Assembly (NCBI GenBank): GCA_046294625.1
Contig: JBKBKN010000008.1
Location: 62,001 to 126,000 of the forward strand
DNA: 64,000 bases
DNA from: JBKBKN01 sp046294625
GTDB taxonomy: Bacteria; Bacteroidota; Bacteroidia; M30B66
Direction: 5' to 3'
Within the stretch, counting starts at the first letter, position 1. Each line of letters begins with the position of its first letter. Made by a program: the position numbers and the translations under genes. Below are positions 18,495-27,924 of this stretch, piece by piece. The notes beneath the pieces are model-generated. The model was not told the DNA's origin. It did no database searches and saw only the letters and a program-made list of their open reading frames with translations.

Positions 18495-19775
18495 ATGATA
18501 AAATCTGCAATCACCGTCCTGCTTATTGGGGTTTCGGCTTCATTGGGAGCACAAAATAAATCCACTTTGTATCTGGGAGCCACCGTCCATTCAGGAGTTG
18601 GTACCGTATTAGAAAACGGCGCAATGAGTATTAAAGATGGAAAGATTGAATGGTTGGGCGATGCCCGAACCATTCGCATTGACCCTTCGCAATTTGACAC
18701 CATTATCCAGCTATCCGGCAAGCACGTTTATCCCGGTTTGATCGCACCCAACTCTACTATTGGGATTAAAGAAGTAGATGCCGTACGCGCCACGCTTGAT
18801 TTTGCCGAAACCGGACAAATTAATCCCAATGTACGCTCTACGATTGCCTACAATACCGACAGCAAAATCATCCCTACAGTGCGAAGCAATGGCATCCTTT
18901 TGGTGCAATCTGCTCCTCAGGGGGGATTAGTTTCCGGTACCTCTTCCGTGTTTCAGCTATATGGATGGAACTGGGAAGATGCACTTGTGAAAACCGACGA
19001 TGGTATTTACCTAAACTGGCCTTCGTCTTATACTCGGCCATCACGCTATCGCTCGGATACCGCAGCGTCTAAAAAAGTAAAAGAGCATCGCGATCAGCTG
19101 GAGCATTTGTTTGCCGATGCCAAAGCCTATTATCTGAAAGGAGAACACGAAAAGGTGAACCTGAAATTGCATGCCATGAAAGGCTTGTTTGACGGAAGCA
19201 AAAGACTCTACATTCGCAGCAATCGTGAGCCCGATATGCTCAGCGCTATTGCTTTTGCTCGCCGCTTCGATGTGCGCAAAATCGTGATAGTGGGTGGCGC
19301 AGAAGCCGATCGAATTAGCGAAACCTTAGTGAAAGAAAACATTGGTGTGATTTTGCAACGCACCCATCGCTTGCCCGATCATCCTGACGATGCCGTTGAT
19401 CAACCCTTCCGACTGCCCGGCGTTTTGCATAAAGCCGGAGTAGTGTGTGCCATTAGCAATGAAGGCGATATGGAAGCCATGGGAACTCGAAATCTGGCCT
19501 ATCTGGCTGGCACTGCTGCCACTTATGGCTTAGACAAAGCTGATGCCCTGAGGCTAGTTACTTCTAACACCGCAAAATTGCTCGGAATTGACGATCGTTT
19601 TGGGTCACTCGAAGAAGGAAAAAAGGCTTATTTTGTGATTTCTGAAGGCGATATTATGGACATGAAAGAAGCCGTGGTAACGCATATTGTTATCAATGGA
19701 AAACTGCTCGATGCCAACCACGAAAATCATCAATATCAGCTCTTTCTGAAGTACATGGAAAAGTATGGAATGTGA
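18495..19775 (+). CDS. exported amidohydrolase-like protein lacking the metal-binding HxH
   Basis: A 426-residue protein with a signal peptide (about 1-19, ending LGAQ) and the overall layout of the imidazolonepropionase-like amidohydrolases: beta-sandwich start (YLGATVHSGVGTVLENGAM), then the strand that should end in PGxIDxHxH. Here that segment reads VYPGLIAPNSTIG, so both His are missing, while the C-terminal LVTSNTAKLLGIDDRFGSLEEGKKAYFVI motif is intact. Loss of the metal ligands suggests a non-hydrolytic or partner role. It closely resembles the degenerate first half of the amidohydrolase at 55991-59041. A monocistronic unit or coupled with the SdpI-like gene 25 bp downstream. Confidence 0.8.
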   Translation: MIKSAITVLLIGVSASLGAQNKSTLYLGATVHSGVGTVLENGAMSIKDGKIEWLGDARTIRIDPSQFDTIIQLSGKHVYPGLIAPNSTIGIKEVDAVRATLDFAETGQINPNVRSTIAYNTDSKIIPTVRSNGILLVQSAPQGGLVSGTSSVFQLYGWNWEDALVKTDDGIYLNWPSSYTRPSRYRSDTAASKKVKEHRDQLEHLFADAKAYYLKGEHEKVNLKLHAMKGLFDGSKRLYIRSNREPDMLSAIAFARRFDVRKIVIVGGAEADRISETLVKENIGVILQRTHRLPDHPDDAVDQPFRLPGVLHKAGVVCAISNEGDMEAMGTRNLAYLAGTAATYGLDKADALRLVTSNTAKLLGIDDRFGSLEEGKKAYFVISEGDIMDMKEAVVTHIVINGKLLDANHENHQYQLFLKYMEKYGM

Positions 19776-19800
19776 AATTAGTTAAACTAAAATATATCCT

Positions 19801-20148
19801 ATGGAATTCAACGCGATGGGATTCCTTCCTTTAAATTGTGGAATCATTTTCATAATTGCAGGGTTTATTCTACTCAAAAGGCCGCCAAAAAAAATTAACT
19901 ATCTGTATGGCTACCGAACCAATAGATCCATGCGCGATCAACAAAGCTGGGATTTTGCACAAATATACTCCGGCAGAAAAATGATTCAATATGGCTTTTT
20001 ACTTGCCTTATCATCGCTTTCCGCATTCTTTCTCCATCCTGAAGAAACAAGCGGCGTTTTCATTGGATTGGGCTTGATGATTTGCGCTGTAGTGCTAATC
20101 ATAATGAATGTGGAGCAGGCGCTCAAAAAGAAATTTGGTGATGCTTAA
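19801..20148 (+). CDS. SdpI-family membrane protein
   Basis: A 115-residue membrane protein with three hydrophobic segments (about 10-27, 60-78, 84-104) and the family signature between the first two: INYLYGYRTNRSMRDQQSW. The Bacillus SdpI member is a toxin-immunity protein; most short members in other phyla have no known role, and no toxin gene is next to this one. It follows the degenerate amidohydrolase by 25 bp. Confidence 0.82.
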   Translation: MEFNAMGFLPLNCGIIFIIAGFILLKRPPKKINYLYGYRTNRSMRDQQSWDFAQIYSGRKMIQYGFLLALSSLSAFFLHPEETSGVFIGLGLMICAVVLIIMNVEQALKKKFGDA

Positions 20149-20263
20149 ATAATTGTTTGTATAACTCCTAACAAGCATCATTGGCAAAATAAATTACATC
20201 TATCCAAAAGCATCAGTTACATAATTTTCATTATCAACATGAACAACCTCAGGCATTTTGTGT

Positions 20264-20271
20264 TACATTTG
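20264..20271 (+). promoter_or_regulatory. -7 promoter element upstream of sufC
   Basis: TACATTTG matches the Bacteroidota -7 box TAnnTTTG and lies 34 bases before the sufC start codon. I find no convincing -33 element at the usual distance. Confidence 0.35.
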
Positions 20272-20305
20272 CGCCTTATTTAGAATCAATTTAATTAAAA
20301 ATAAT

Positions 20306-21061
20306 ATGCTCAGCATTCAAAATCTCCACGCCAGAGTGGAAGAAAAAGAAATATTGAAAGGTTTCAATCTCGAGGTGAAAGCCGGAGAAGTTCATGCCAT
20401 TATGGGACCCAACGGTTCCGGTAAAAGTACCTTAGCATCAGTGCTCGCGGGACGTGAAGACTACGAGGTTACTGATGGAAGCATTACGTTTGAAGGCAAG
20501 GATTTGCTCGACCTTTCGCCCGAAGACCGTGCACGTGAAGGTATATTTTTAGCCTTTCAATATCCGGTAGAAATTCCCGGGGTGAGCAATGTAAATTTCT
20601 TGAAAACAGCCATCAACGAAATTCGCGAATATCGTGGTTTAGAACCTATTGAACCCAAAGCATTTCTCGACCTGATGAAAGAGAAAATGAAGGTAGTGGA
20701 TATTGACAAAAAACTCACTAGTCGTTCGGTCAATGAAGGTTTCTCCGGTGGAGAGAAGAAGAGAAATGAGATTTTCCAAATGGCCATGCTAGAGCCCAAA
20801 TTAGCTATTCTCGATGAGACAGACTCCGGATTGGACATTGATGCACTTCGCGTGGTGGCGAATGGTGTAAACAGCCTGAAAAACAAAGATAATGCAACGA
20901 TTGTCATCACGCACTATCAGCGTTTACTCGACTACATTGTCCCTGACTTTGTGCATGTGTTATATGAAGGGCGAATCGTAAAATCAGGTGGCAAGGAGCT
21001 TGCTCTTGAGCTCGAAGAAAAAGGCTACGACTGGATTAAAAAAGATCTTGAGCTTGCCTAA
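20306..21061 (+). CDS. sufC: Fe-S cluster assembly ATPase SufC
   Basis: ABC-type ATPase of the SUF iron-sulfur cluster scaffold. The start at 20306 (MLSIQNLHARVEEKEILKGF) gives 251 residues, the normal length. Walker A is GPNGSGKST, the signature is the Suf-specific FSGGEKKRNE and Walker B is LAILDETDSGLD. sufD follows 85 bp later. sufB, normally just upstream, and sufS, normally just downstream, are not here. Confidence 0.96.
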   Translation: MLSIQNLHARVEEKEILKGFNLEVKAGEVHAIMGPNGSGKSTLASVLAGREDYEVTDGSITFEGKDLLDLSPEDRAREGIFLAFQYPVEIPGVSNVNFLKTAINEIREYRGLEPIEPKAFLDLMKEKMKVVDIDKKLTSRSVNEGFSGGEKKRNEIFQMAMLEPKLAILDETDSGLDIDALRVVANGVNSLKNKDNATIVITHYQRLLDYIVPDFVHVLYEGRIVKSGGKELALELEEKGYDWIKKDLELA

Positions 21062-21146
21062 TAAGCGATATTGGGAAATAATCTCAGTAACCCTAGAGAT
21101 AAAAAATATGAAGGGTTTTCAAAAAATCTAAATTGTACGAAACCAC

Positions 21147-22451
21147 ATGAATACTGCCGCCAATATTAGTTTAGACGAAAAATTGCTCGCTGATTTTGAA
21201 TTAGCCAAAGAGCTTGATCTTACGCTTGGAAGTATGAGAAGTAAAGCTTTTGAAAAATTCAGGGCAATTGGCATTCCTTCGAAAAAAAACGAAGAATATA
21301 AATACGCGCCTTTCGATCGAATTATAAATGATGCATATGTACAGCAATTGTTTCCTGAAAAAATTATTGCACCTGAAACTCTTGAAAATATCCTTATAAA
21401 CCACACCTACGCCGACAGTATAAAATTGGTGTTCATCAACGGAATTATAAACGCTGACCTAAGCGATATTGAACTCATCGAAAAAGGTTTAAACATCAAA
21501 ACTTTTCAGGAATATAGTGCAAACCATAAAATTGTAACACAATCGGCTTTACAAGAAACCAAAGACCCATTTGCCTTACTAAATGGCAGTTTTGCCAATC
21601 ACCGTATGGTGATCGAACTGATCGAAAATGTTGCGTTAACCAAGAGTATTCATTTAATCTTTATCAGCAACAGCAGTGAACAGGTGCTCATGCACAATAA
21701 AATTGCTATTGTTATTGGAAATCATTCAAAAGCAAATTTTATTGAAACGCATCTTTCTGTTAACTCAGCTGAAAGCATTTCAAATCACTTTGTAGAATTT
21801 TTTATCGGTTCGGAAGCTAAAGTGAATCATGTATTGGTGCAAGACAATGGTGATAAGTTAATAGAGATCAACAACACCTTTGCGAATCTAGACAAACACA
21901 GTGTTTTCAACACGCACACCTTCTCTTTTTCCGGGAAAATCATTCGTAACAACCTCAATATTCTACTCAATGCACCGGAATGTGAAGCTTCACTTTATGG
22001 TTTTTATCACCCTTCGGCAGAAGAGTTGATGGACAATCACACCTTGGTGGATCACCGCATGCCACATTGCCTTAGCAATGAGCTATACAAAGGTGTGATT
22101 GAAGACCATGGCACTGCAGTCTTTAACGGTAAAGTATACGTTCGCCCCGATGCGCAAAAAACCAATGCCTATCAGAGCAACAAAAATATCCTGCTTGGTG
22201 CTGCTTCGGTTGTGAATACCAAGCCGCAACTCGAAATTTACGCCGATGATGTAAAGTGCAGCCATGGCTCATCCACCGGATTTATCGATGATGAATCCTT
22301 GTTCTATTTACAATCGCGTGGAATTGGAAAAGAAAGGGCTAAAGCATTGTTGCTATATGCCTATGCTGCCGAATTGTTAAATAACATAGAGATTGAAAGC
22401 GCAAAAATACTTATTGAGCAAAAATTAGCTGCCTTGTTTGGTTATGAATAA
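21147..22451 (+). CDS. sufD: Fe-S cluster assembly protein SufD
   Basis: Partner of SufB and SufC in the scaffold. The 434 residues show the helical N-terminal region with PSKKNEEYKYAPFD, the central right-handed beta-helix, and the C-terminal NTKPQLEIYADDVKCSHGSSTG motif followed by the LQSRGI helix. These are the family's most conserved stretches. It ends the short sufCD unit; the next gene is convergent. Confidence 0.95.
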   Translation: MNTAANISLDEKLLADFELAKELDLTLGSMRSKAFEKFRAIGIPSKKNEEYKYAPFDRIINDAYVQQLFPEKIIAPETLENILINHTYADSIKLVFINGIINADLSDIELIEKGLNIKTFQEYSANHKIVTQSALQETKDPFALLNGSFANHRMVIELIENVALTKSIHLIFISNSSEQVLMHNKIAIVIGNHSKANFIETHLSVNSAESISNHFVEFFIGSEAKVNHVLVQDNGDKLIEINNTFANLDKHSVFNTHTFSFSGKIIRNNLNILLNAPECEASLYGFYHPSAEELMDNHTLVDHRMPHCLSNELYKGVIEDHGTAVFNGKVYVRPDAQKTNAYQSNKNILLGAASVVNTKPQLEIYADDVKCSHGSSTGFIDDESLFYLQSRGIGKERAKALLLYAYAAELLNNIEIESAKILIEQKLAALFGYE

Positions 22452-22491
22452 ACTAAAAAAGAGAAGTTTGTGTGCAAAATAATCAGCGCGT

Positions 22492-23574
22492 TTACCAAAA
22501 AACAAATCCTCCAGGTATAATCCCGCAGACATACTCCGATTTGAAATTTCCTGAAGACGTGTAACGAAGTATTCGACCCGGTTGTACGAAATCGAGCGCA
22601 TCACCCACCCAGACTTCCCCATTTGCCGGATGTATGCCTAAGGCATAAAAATTCCTCCCTACTCCATTGATGAAAGGTATTGTAGGCAATGCTCCATCTT
22701 GAATAGCCATTCTATACACGTTTTTGTTGATAAAATAAACGGTGTCTTTTGAAGAATTCATGGACAACCTAGTGGGGTGATCACCCAATGGAAAAGTCAA
22801 ACTTTTGATGATCGAGCGACTGGCTGCATCAACTTGTACAAGTCCTCCCTGCGTTTCAGGAAAAAGCTCTCCATAACTCAACACCCAAAGCTTTCCTTCG
22901 CGATCGCCTTGCAAAAACATAGGCGCATCAGGCACGGATAAGCTATCCACTATATTCAAACTATTCACATTAAAAAAATACAGCTTATGTCTTCTAACAT
23001 TGGCCAAAACCAACTCCTCTCCTGACAAAATCATTTGTTCCACCCATCCGGAGAGCGATATGCTTTGCAGTAGGGTTAAATCTGATTTGCGTAAGACGTG
23101 TAGGCGATTGGCATAAAGGTCGGAAACAAATACACGATCGCCATGAGCTATCATGTAGCGAGGCGATTGCAGGTGTGCCGATGAATGCTTGTATTTAAAA
23201 TCTGACAAGTTCACTATCCTGATTCGACCGGAATTATTTACAACCAAATGCAGTCTCTCTTGGTCCACATAAGCAGATTGCAACACATCGCCCAAAGGAA
23301 AACCATTGGTACTTTCAAAAATATTTCTTGAAATCTCACCACTCTCAAATTGAATATAATCAACCGAAGCATTCCCCCAATTGAAATTCCCTTCGTTGAG
23401 CACAAATACGCCTTTGCCGGATTGAAACCTGTGCTCAACTTGATTCTCATTAGGTTTATCCTTTTTGCATGACGAAAAAATTGTGCAAAGTATAATGAAG
23501 AAAGTACAAAGCACCATGTACCTTGGTAGATGAATATTGTCTTTAATCTTTGTACTCAAACCTTTGTACTTCAT
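22492..23574 (-). CDS. surface beta-propeller lipoprotein, BtuG-like (DUF5074/YncE type)
   Basis: A 360-residue lipoprotein whose signal ends in IFSSC; the better start may be the Met at 23517 directly before the hydrophobic core, although the ATG at 23574 overlaps the previous stop as ATGA. The mature protein has repeated propeller blades (GKGVFVLNEGNFNWGNAS, SPRYMIAHGDRVFVSDLYAN and similar segments about 40-45 residues apart). In Bacteroides, lipoproteins of this kind (BtuG) cap the TonB-dependent B12 transporter and bind cobalamin on the cell surface. Position as last gene of a cobalamin-riboswitch locus with a TonB receptor supports the same role here; that is inference. Confidence 0.78.
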   Translation of the reverse strand: MKYKGLSTKIKDNIHLPRYMVLCTFFIILCTIFSSCKKDKPNENQVEHRFQSGKGVFVLNEGNFNWGNASVDYIQFESGEISRNIFESTNGFPLGDVLQSAYVDQERLHLVVNNSGRIRIVNLSDFKYKHSSAHLQSPRYMIAHGDRVFVSDLYANRLHVLRKSDLTLLQSISLSGWVEQMILSGEELVLANVRRHKLYFFNVNSLNIVDSLSVPDAPMFLQGDREGKLWVLSYGELFPETQGGLVQVDAASRSIIKSLTFPLGDHPTRLSMNSSKDTVYFINKNVYRMAIQDGALPTIPFINGVGRNFYALGIHPANGEVWVGDALDFVQPGRILRYTSSGNFKSEYVCGIIPGGFVFW

Positions 23575-24533
23575 CTCTTCACAAATTTACCATTTCTCAA
23601 CCTTCCATTTTCTTCCACTTTAACAAAATAAATTCCTTCTTTCCAATGGCTGCATGCCAGGCTAAAATGCATCTCCGTTGAAAGGCCTGAAAACAATGTC
23701 CTGCCATGGATGTCGGATATGAAAATGGTTTTTACGCCAGAGGTTTCAAATTGAATATGCAGCAGGTCTGTTGCAGGATTGGGATAAAGATTCAATAGCG
23801 GCAAATTGCTCTCTGAAATATTCACCGGACTTTGCGGATGCAATACGCCCACTGCATCCAAATCAAAACCTCCGGATGGAAAAGGTGTAGGAAACGGGTC
23901 ATTAATTAACACGCCTCGACTGTCTCGGCTTCCTAAAGTTGGGTCAATACTCCCCACCACATCCACAATTTTCACATGGGTGATATTATTGATATCTACC
24001 AAGGCCGAATCTTTCAAATCTTCTAAATCGAAGGGCATTCCATAATCAAAGCGGTACTTTCCCGCCAGATTATGAATATGAATGGCTTCCACATAGCCAA
24101 AAGGCCCGATTTGCTCAATGGTATCCGTTAGGGAGATGGACGGAAAGCGCACAAAATTCACACCGTCGCTGCTTACTTCCACATGCGCCAGTTCAATGAA
24201 ATAACCATCGAAACTATTTTCGAAAACAGCAAAATCAAATCCTTCCACATTTCTTATAGGTTCAGCGAATGTGAGGATGGCATAGCCTCCATCACCTAAA
24301 CTCACCACAGGGTTATCTCCCGCTTTTCCGGTGGCCATCCAGGCTTCTCCCACAGATGCCAATTCGGCATTGGGCAAACCTATTTGCTGCGGTCCGCGAA
24401 CTACCTCACAACCTGTGGCCCAAGCTTTGAATAGCGGACTGTCGCGGTGAATAGCTGTGGAACCTGGTTCGCCGGCTGGAGGCGGGAATTGAGCTTGGAG
24501 TGGGGAGAAAAGAAGAAGGAAAAATAATGACAT
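23571..24533 (-). CDS. T9SS-exported cell-surface protein in the B12 locus
   Basis: The start at 24533 gives a signal peptide (MSLFFLLLFSPLQAQ); longer in-frame starts up to 24713 run through intergenic repeat sequence. The mature region (from FPPPAGEPGSTAIHRDSPLF) contains a domain with VSLGDGGYAILTFAEPIRN and FDFAVFENSF, a jelly-roll-like module seen in other Bacteroidota surface proteins. The last 80 residues are a type A sorting domain for the Por secretion system (NLYPNPATDLLHIQF ... GIYFVKVEENGRLRNGKFVKR, given here by its ends). The ATGA overlap with the propeller gene couples the two. Cobalamin capture is inferred from location only. Confidence 0.72.
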   Translation of the reverse strand: MSLFFLLLFSPLQAQFPPPAGEPGSTAIHRDSPLFKAWATGCEVVRGPQQIGLPNAELASVGEAWMATGKAGDNPVVSLGDGGYAILTFAEPIRNVEGFDFAVFENSFDGYFIELAHVEVSSDGVNFVRFPSISLTDTIEQIGPFGYVEAIHIHNLAGKYRFDYGMPFDLEDLKDSALVDINNITHVKIVDVVGSIDPTLGSRDSRGVLINDPFPTPFPSGGFDLDAVGVLHPQSPVNISESNLPLLNLYPNPATDLLHIQFETSGVKTIFISDIHGRTLFSGLSTEMHFSLACSHWKEGIYFVKVEENGRLRNGKFVKR

Positions 24534-24540
24534 TGTCAAT

Positions 24541-24790
24541 CCCCCTACCCTCTTCTCCAAGGGGGAATGTCTAAATATGAGCCATATTGCAAAATTAAGC
24601 CTTGCCACCCCCTTTTTTTTAAAGGGGAATGTCGCATCTTCCATCTTATTCAATTTTCTGATATTATTCACAACTTCGATCTTTATATTTATAACTCCCA
24701 ATTTCTCGGTCAAATAGTTCTTATTTATGATTCAGTTTGTTTTGGTGGTGTCCAATCCACCTTAGAAAGGGGAGCAGGGGGGATTGAATC
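24541..24790. repeat. C-rich/G-rich intergenic repeat cluster
   Basis: Three related segments lie in the 263-bp spacer between the two T9SS genes: CCCCCTACCCTCTTCTCC with AAGGGGGAATGT (24541-24570), CACCCCCTTTTTTTTAAAGG with GGAATGTCGC (24605-24633), and GAAAGGGGAGCAGGGGGGAT (about 24765-24784, inverted orientation). Each can fold into a C-run/G-run hairpin. They resemble the short dispersed hairpin repeats found between genes in many Bacteroidota genomes; a further hairpin of similar composition occurs at 62491-62510. No gene is visible in the spacer. Confidence 0.55.
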
Positions 24791-24796
24791 TGAAAA

Positions 24797-25774
24797 CTAT
24801 TGCTTCACAAACCTACTCGTTCTGCCATCTTCGCCTCTTAACAAATAAACCCCCGAAGCCAAGTCATGCACATCTACAGTTTGCTGAGCAACAATTTGCA
24901 TGGTACGAACCACTCTCCCATATAAATCAATGATTTGAAATGTTTCTGCTTGTTGATTGTCAGTCTGAATAGTTAATAGGTCTTTTGTGGGGTTGGGGAA
25001 GAGTTTTAAATCCCTCACAACTACATACTTCACAGATGTAGGCACATAATTAAACGATACATCATCAATGGCGAAAAAAGCAGGGGTATTCATATAGGTA
25101 ATACCATCGAAAACTACTGTATCTGATGAGAAAAGCTCGAAAGCTATTTTATTAAAAGGTGTGGAAACAAGCCCTTCGTAAGTAGCCCACTCTGTTAGAA
25201 TATAATCTTGTGAATTGTCTGTAAATCTGTAATCAGCTAAATAAAAATCATCGGTAAAGGTTACAGAGTCTCCAACCAGATATTTGATTCTGATAAAAAA
25301 ATAATCCGGGTCATCGCCGGTTTCACCTCCGAATTTTTTTCCAAACATGTCTCCATCACGCATACTTAACGCAGCATAGGTGGTGTTGGTGATTCTTATT
25401 TTTATATCGCAATACATTCCCGGATTTGCAGTGAAACCATCTATGTCAGCTCCACTTTGGCCAATAATATAATTATCCCCACTTGCTGCATTTCCAGGTC
25501 GGGAAGCATACATATTTAAAAATCCTGGCGAAGTACTGTCCTTTACCGAAGAAACGGCCCATCCACCTGACCAAAACCCAAATTCCTGATTGAATGTATT
25601 AGAGAATTTTAGTGGTGTAAACTCAAATTTTCCATTAACAAGATTGGGAGAATTTTCTCCATTGTCATATTCTTTCCCTTCAGGAAAAGCAAAATTTTCA
25701 AAGTCAATTAGCGTTTGTGCCTTTGTGAATGAAATGAACATAATGCTCAAAATAATTGCTGTAATTGTTTTCAT
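24797..25774 (-). CDS. T9SS-exported DUF4465-type protein in the B12 locus
   Basis: A 325-residue protein with a signal peptide (MKTITAIILSIMFISFTKAQ). Residues about 20-245 have the DUF4465 pattern: FGFWSGGWAVSSVKDSTSPG, MYASRPGNAASGDNYIIGQ and the late AFFAIDDVSFNY, a calcium-dependent jelly-roll-like fold in related proteins. The C-terminus is a Por sorting domain (LKLFPNPTKDLLTIQ to RTSRFVKQ). Relatives are often found beside B12 transporters and riboswitches in Bacteroidota; I recall that such proteins have been proposed as B12 binders, but I cannot verify it here. It lies 115 bp after the TonB receptor. Confidence 0.75.
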   Translation of the reverse strand: MKTITAIILSIMFISFTKAQTLIDFENFAFPEGKEYDNGENSPNLVNGKFEFTPLKFSNTFNQEFGFWSGGWAVSSVKDSTSPGFLNMYASRPGNAASGDNYIIGQSGADIDGFTANPGMYCDIKIRITNTTYAALSMRDGDMFGKKFGGETGDDPDYFFIRIKYLVGDSVTFTDDFYLADYRFTDNSQDYILTEWATYEGLVSTPFNKIAFELFSSDTVVFDGITYMNTPAFFAIDDVSFNYVPTSVKYVVVRDLKLFPNPTKDLLTIQTDNQQAETFQIIDLYGRVVRTMQIVAQQTVDVHDLASGVYLLRGEDGRTSRFVKQ

Positions 25775-25889
25775 GTGTATATAATTTTAGTTTTTTATAG
25801 GTCATATGGAATGTCCTGATATTCTTTCCCGGTTGGTATGAGCTTATTCTTATGGACATTTTATGATATTTGATATTAAATTAATTTGT

Positions 25890-27812
25890 TCATATAGTTT
25901 TTTTGTTAAATTGATATGTCACCCCCACCTGAAAATTCCTCCCCGGCATGGCTCGCATCATCATCACCTGATAATCAGCATTGAAAAGGTTATTACAAGC
26001 GGCAAAAACTTGTAAATCGCTTTGCGTCCATTTTAAGGTATGAGATAGCTGAATTCCACTCAAATGAAAAGCAGGCAAGTGCTGACTATTGTCTGTGGTG
26101 GTATAGCGGATGCCTGTGTATTGATGGTATAACATCGCCGCTGTGTGCTTATGGGCAAATCCAATCTGAATATTTGCCTGATGCGTGGGTACATAAATCA
26201 GTTGATGTCGGATACTTTCTCCATTTACTTCTGCATTACCCTGATCCTTGGCGCTTACATAAGCTGCATTGCCACGCACATACCATTGACAATCAAAAAC
26301 TTTCCCTTGCACATTTATATACCACTCCAAGCCCTGATTCAATACTGTTTTGATATTGTCAGGCGTCCAAAGGATGGCATTTTGCGGTTGCCATTGAATC
26401 CAATTCAGCACTTCGGAACGATAAAGCATCCAACGAGTGTCGAAACTGATACTACGCACTTTACCGGTTTTATGAATGTTGGCTTGTAAATGTCGCCCGT
26501 CTTCAGGATTGAGATTCGGGTTACCTCCGGGTATCCAATACAAATCATTGAAAGTTGGTACACGATAACTCAATGCGCCACCTGCATTCAATTTCCAATC
26601 ATGCGGAAGGGCATAGCCCATATTTACACTCGGAGTGAAGGGCAGAAAATCGCCATCAATCCACTCCTTGCGCAATCGGCCTGTGAAAATGAGTTTCTGT
26701 TGAAACCATTCTTTTTCCAATGCAAGCAATGCTACACGCCTTTCCTGCTCTGCTCTTTTCTCATGATATCCAGTAGAATGAGCAGTGTAAATCCCTGAAA
26801 AAAGGTTCAGACTCATTTTCCAGCCTTTGTTTAAATTGATTTCATACAAAATATCATTCAGGATGCTTTGTGTTTGGCTTTCACTGTCAATCTGCATCAA
26901 GCTATCCTGAAAATTGAGCCCTTCAAGAAAAAATGCAGAGCGAAAGGTGATTTTTCCATGTCTTACTGCATAATGATAAGTAAGGTTATTTTTTATGCTT
27001 AAATCTTCTTGCTGTTGGTGACTAATAGGAACAGACATAATGCCCGGAATATCTCTTTCCGCCTTCATTCCCCAAAAATTGAAGGAAATGCGGTGTTTCT
27101 CGCTGAGCCGATATTGAATAGCGGCCATCATATCTTGGGCAAGGAATTCTGCATTCTGTTGGCGGGTAATCATTTTCTCTGGATGGGAATGATCGCGAAA
27201 AGGAAAATCATTGGTGGCTGTTCGGCGCATGAGACCCGCCTTCACATTCCACCTTCCTTTGTTGATGGCTGTTTTCAATCCGCTATTCCAAAGGCCAAAA
27301 CTTCCGAAAGCCTGATGAAGTGAAAGAGAAAAGGGCTGTTCACTGAATTGGCTTTGTGTAATCACCGTGCCTGCAATATTTCCATTTCCCCAAGAGTCGG
27401 TAGATGGTCCCTGACGAAAAGCCACATCTTCGAGCAGCCAGGTTGGGAATAAACTCATGTCCACCATGCCATTCATCGGACTTTGAATGTTAAAGCCATT
27501 CCATATAAAACCGGTGTGTTGGGCTGAAAAACCCCGAACCGATAAAGATGATAAACTTCCCGGACCGTAATTTCTGATAAAAACCGGCAGTTCTAAAGAA
27601 AGACGGTCGCCAAAATCCATAACCGATAATGCCGAAAGGCTATCACGCAGCTGAATCAAATTGCTCGATGCATCATTCCACTGCGAACGGGAGTCCACCA
27701 CTTCAAAAACCTTTAAAGTCTTCAAGGTGTCGGACAGTTCGTTTTGCTGCGCTTTTGCATAAGAAAAGCAGAGCATGGCAAACCCACAAAATAAAAAAGC
27801 CCAGTTGCGCAT
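25890..27812 (-). CDS. TonB-dependent outer membrane receptor, probable cobalamin transporter (BtuB-like)
   Basis: A 640-residue outer-membrane receptor with a signal peptide (to about Gln22), a TonB-box-like and plug domain (residues about 40-150, including LPVFIRNYGPGSLSSLSVRG and TGFIWNGFNIQSPMNG), and a 22-strand barrel ending in the typical aromatic C-terminal strand (NFQVGVTYQF). It lacks the long N-terminal carboxypeptidase-like extension of SusC proteins and has BtuB-like length. The cobalamin riboswitch directly upstream is the main evidence for B12 as the substrate. First gene of the locus with two T9SS proteins and a BtuG-like lipoprotein. Confidence 0.85.
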   Translation of the reverse strand: MRNWAFLFCGFAMLCFSYAKAQQNELSDTLKTLKVFEVVDSRSQWNDASSNLIQLRDSLSALSVMDFGDRLSLELPVFIRNYGPGSLSSLSVRGFSAQHTGFIWNGFNIQSPMNGMVDMSLFPTWLLEDVAFRQGPSTDSWGNGNIAGTVITQSQFSEQPFSLSLHQAFGSFGLWNSGLKTAINKGRWNVKAGLMRRTATNDFPFRDHSHPEKMITRQQNAEFLAQDMMAAIQYRLSEKHRISFNFWGMKAERDIPGIMSVPISHQQQEDLSIKNNLTYHYAVRHGKITFRSAFFLEGLNFQDSLMQIDSESQTQSILNDILYEINLNKGWKMSLNLFSGIYTAHSTGYHEKRAEQERRVALLALEKEWFQQKLIFTGRLRKEWIDGDFLPFTPSVNMGYALPHDWKLNAGGALSYRVPTFNDLYWIPGGNPNLNPEDGRHLQANIHKTGKVRSISFDTRWMLYRSEVLNWIQWQPQNAILWTPDNIKTVLNQGLEWYINVQGKVFDCQWYVRGNAAYVSAKDQGNAEVNGESIRHQLIYVPTHQANIQIGFAHKHTAAMLYHQYTGIRYTTTDNSQHLPAFHLSGIQLSHTLKWTQSDLQVFAACNNLFNADYQVMMMRAMPGRNFQVGVTYQFNKKTI

Positions 27813-27852
27813 AATTTACACAATTGGGGCTGCGAGAATGAATAAATAAAGC

Positions 27853-27874
27853 AAGGGCATACAAGTATTCCCTT
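27853..27874 (-). promoter_or_regulatory. hairpin between riboswitch and receptor start (possible expression platform)
   Basis: AAGGGAATAC and GTATGCCCTT pair around a TT loop with a single internal mismatch. The hairpin lies about 40 bases before the receptor ATG and has no T-tract, so if it belongs to the riboswitch it would act on translation rather than termination. Confidence 0.35.
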
Positions 27875-27924
27875 TCCTCATTCATGGCCTTTATTCCCGA
27901 AAGCCCGAATTTATTTTGCTTTGA

